Assembly: GCA_947499635.1 (NCBI GenBank)
Contig: CANMPD010000003.1
Location: 186,001 to 250,000, forward strand
Direction of reading: 5' to 3'
Origin: an uncultured Paracoccaceae bacterium
GTDB taxonomy: Bacteria > Pseudomonadota > Alphaproteobacteria > Rhodobacterales > Rhodobacteraceae
Length of the DNA: 64,000 nucleotides
Position numbers and translations under genes: made by a program. Shown one piece after another: positions 62,659-64,000 of this stretch. Within the stretch, counting starts at the first letter, position 1. Each line of letters starts with the position of its first letter. Under the pieces are notes generated by a model that did no database searches, was not told where the DNA came from, and saw nothing but the letters and a program-made list of their open reading frames with translations.

Positions 62659-62691
62659 AATGCCCCGCCTGTTTGGAACGGGCAGGGCATT
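62659..62691. terminator. Hairpin between convergent tetR and prs
   Basis: AATGCCCCGCCTGTT (62659-62673), loop TGG, AACGGGCAGGGCATT (62677-62691): 14 of 15 positions pair. T runs are absent, so it may serve both transcripts as a barrier or mRNA end. Confidence 0.55.
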
Positions 62692-62706
62692 AGCATTAAG
62701 GGTCAA

Positions 62707-63747
62707 TTATCCGGTGGGATGTTCAATGCTACCGGAGGAGTACAGGGACTCGTAAATCGGGCCGAGTGTTTTATCTTCGAACAAAGATGACACAGATGTA
62801 CCGTGCCAGATGTTCAGGATGGCCTGTGTGAACAGCGGCGAGGTGGGCACAACGCGGATATTGGGCGTTGCCAAAATCGCTTTGGTGGGCTGGATTGAGT
62901 CGGTGATGACCAAAGATTTCATCACTGAATTGGTGACACGTTCAACCGCAGGGCCGGACATGACACCGTGGCTGATATAGGCATGCACCTCTTTGGCACC
63001 GTTATCGAGCAGTACTTCAGCGGCTTTGCACAACGTGCCGGCAGTGTCGCACATGTCATCGACGATCAGACAGATTTTGTCAGTGACATCCCCAATAACG
63101 GTCATTTCAGCAATTTCACCGGGCTTTTCACGGCGCTTGTCCACGATGGACAACGGTGCATTGATCCGCTTGGCCAGTTCACGGGCGCGGGCCACGCCGC
63201 CCACGTCGGGTGAAACCACCATCAATTCGTCCATACGGTCATGGAACTGATCTTTTACATCCAATGCAAAGATCGGGCTGGCATAAAGGTTATCCACTGG
63301 AATGTCGAAAAAACCTTGGATCTGCGCGGCGTGCAAATCCATGGTCAAAATACGCTCAACACCCGCTTCGACCAGCATATTCGCGACCAATTTGGCCGAG
63401 ATCGGTGTCCGCGCTTTGGTGCGGCGATCCTGGCGGGCATAGCCGAAATACGGAATCACGGCTGTGATGCGCTGTGCAGATGACCGGCGTAGGGCGTCTG
63501 CTATGATGAGCAACTCCATTAGGTTGTCGTTTGCTGGGTTCGACGTCGGTTGGATGATAAACATATCTTCCCCCCGAACATTTTCGAAAACCTCAACAAA
63601 GATCTCCCCGTCGTTAAAGCGTTCAACACGGGCATCGACCAGATTTTGGTCGGCACCTCTATGAAGGCTCATACGGCGGGCAATAGACTTGGCGAGTGGA
63701 CGGTTGGCGTTCCCAGAAATAAGCTTGGGTTCGTGCAAGGTCGGCAT
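62707..63747 (-). CDS. prs: Ribose-phosphate pyrophosphokinase
   Basis: Makes PRPP from ribose 5-phosphate and ATP for nucleotide, histidine and tryptophan synthesis. 346 residues from [14 protein letters not shown], after which the frame upstream loses family character. Motifs: [39 protein letters not shown], and the PRPP-binding loop [12 protein letters not shown]. It is a little longer than the usual 310 to 330 residues, with extra residues at both ends. Confidence 0.96.
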   Translation of the reverse strand: MPTLHEPKLISGNANRPLAKSIARRMSLHRGADQNLVDARVERFNDGEIFVEVFENVRGEDMFIIQPTSNPANDNLMELLIIADALRRSSAQRITAVIPYFGYARQDRRTKARTPISAKLVANMLVEAGVERILTMDLHAAQIQGFFDIPVDNLYASPIFALDVKDQFHDRMDELMVVSPDVGGVARARELAKRINAPLSIVDKRREKPGEIAEMTVIGDVTDKICLIVDDMCDTAGTLCKAAEVLLDNGAKEVHAYISHGVMSGPAVERVTNSVMKSLVITDSIQPTKAILATPNIRVVPTSPLFTQAILNIWHGTSVSSLFEDKTLGPIYESLYSSGSIEHPTG

Positions 63748-63847
63748 TGGCTGTAATCCCCGGCAGCAATGTGACAGATTCGTAACTTGCTCTCCGCTTA
63801 GCATGGGCTAGTGTGCGTGCAAAGTTCTAAGGGTAAGGATTCTTAAT

Positions 63848-64000
63848 ATGACACAAATCGACTATTACTTCTCAACGTTGTCACCATTCACATATTTGGC
63901 TGGTGGGCGCCTTGAAGAGGTTGCAGCCAAACATGGCGCGACGATCGTTTACAAACCTCTCGACATTATGGCGCTGTTTGGCCGTACAGGCGGTACAGCC
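63848..64000 (+). CDS. 2-hydroxychromene-2-carboxylate isomerase-like (DsbA fold), partial
   Basis: The first 51 codons of a gene cut by the window edge: MTQIDYYFSTLSPFTYLAGG, then the helix LEEVAAKHG and VYKPLDIMALFGRTGG. This start matches the kappa-class glutathione transferase or HCCA isomerase family, with SPFTYL as the glutathione-binding serine region. AAGGAT precedes the ATG. Divergent to prs. Confidence 0.82.
   Translation, partial: MTQIDYYFSTLSPFTYLAGGRLEEVAAKHGATIVYKPLDIMALFGRTGGTA

Overview
The window looks like a chromosomal segment of an alphaproteobacterium of the order Rhodobacterales, most likely a marine member of the Roseobacter group. The evidence is a DctPQM TRAP transporter with its DctBD regulators, DUF2849 and DUF2125 proteins, an atpHAGDC operon without F0 genes, a VPLPA-CTERM protein and the NasTS-nrt-nir-nas arrangement. 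No species is claimed. Genes are densely packed, often with 1 to 4 base overlaps. I see no insertion sequence, prophage, CRISPR array, rRNA or tRNA.

Layout. 1-3474 (minus) is a sulfate assimilation operon: uroporphyrinogen-III methyltransferase, DUF2849 protein, sulfite reductase, and APS/PAPS reductase cut by the window edge. An Lrp/AsnC regulator lies divergent to it (3650-4129). 4133-10595 (plus) holds the C4-dicarboxylate system: kinase DctB, an unusual DctD, and DctP, DctQ, DctM. 10673-14741 (minus) holds tpiA, two Fe-S assembly factors, an NfeD/SPFH pair and a secreted YHYH protein. Then come tgt, lon and a LysE exporter (plus), a two-component system (minus) and a divergent DegP protease.

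23149-36320 (minus) is a complete nitrate assimilation locus. In transcription order it is nasT, nasS, a leader with terminator and ANTAR-type hairpin, nrtA, nrtB, a double-ATPase nrtCD, a globin, nirB, nirD, nasA and a second uroporphyrinogen-III methyltransferase. Nitrate sensed by cytoplasmic NasS should release NasT to antiterminate the nrtA transcript. The transporter imports nitrate, NasA makes nitrite and NirBD makes ammonium. The globin may remove nitric oxide, and the methyltransferase feeds siroheme synthesis.

36514-52035 is mixed housekeeping and envelope functions: an LpxR-like protein, rpsD, a PA14-like secreted protein, hisC-tyrC-extensin, DUF2125, ChaC, a MotA/MotB-like proton-channel pair with a long coiled coil, an M23 peptidase, ClpA, glyoxalase II and a divergent methyltransferase. 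52456-57319 is the F1 ATP synthase operon behind a structured leader. 57569-62631 is a more accessory, partly AT-rich stretch: a small lipoprotein, a copper-type YcnI/DUF2946 pair, an H-type lectin, a VPLPA-CTERM surface protein, a DM13 protein and a TetR regulator. prs and a partial thioredoxin-fold isomerase close the window.

The best candidates for a second look are the NasT leader RNA, the DctD protein that has lost its ATPase and sigma-54 contact motifs, the asymmetric NrtCD ATPase, and the MotAB-like pair.
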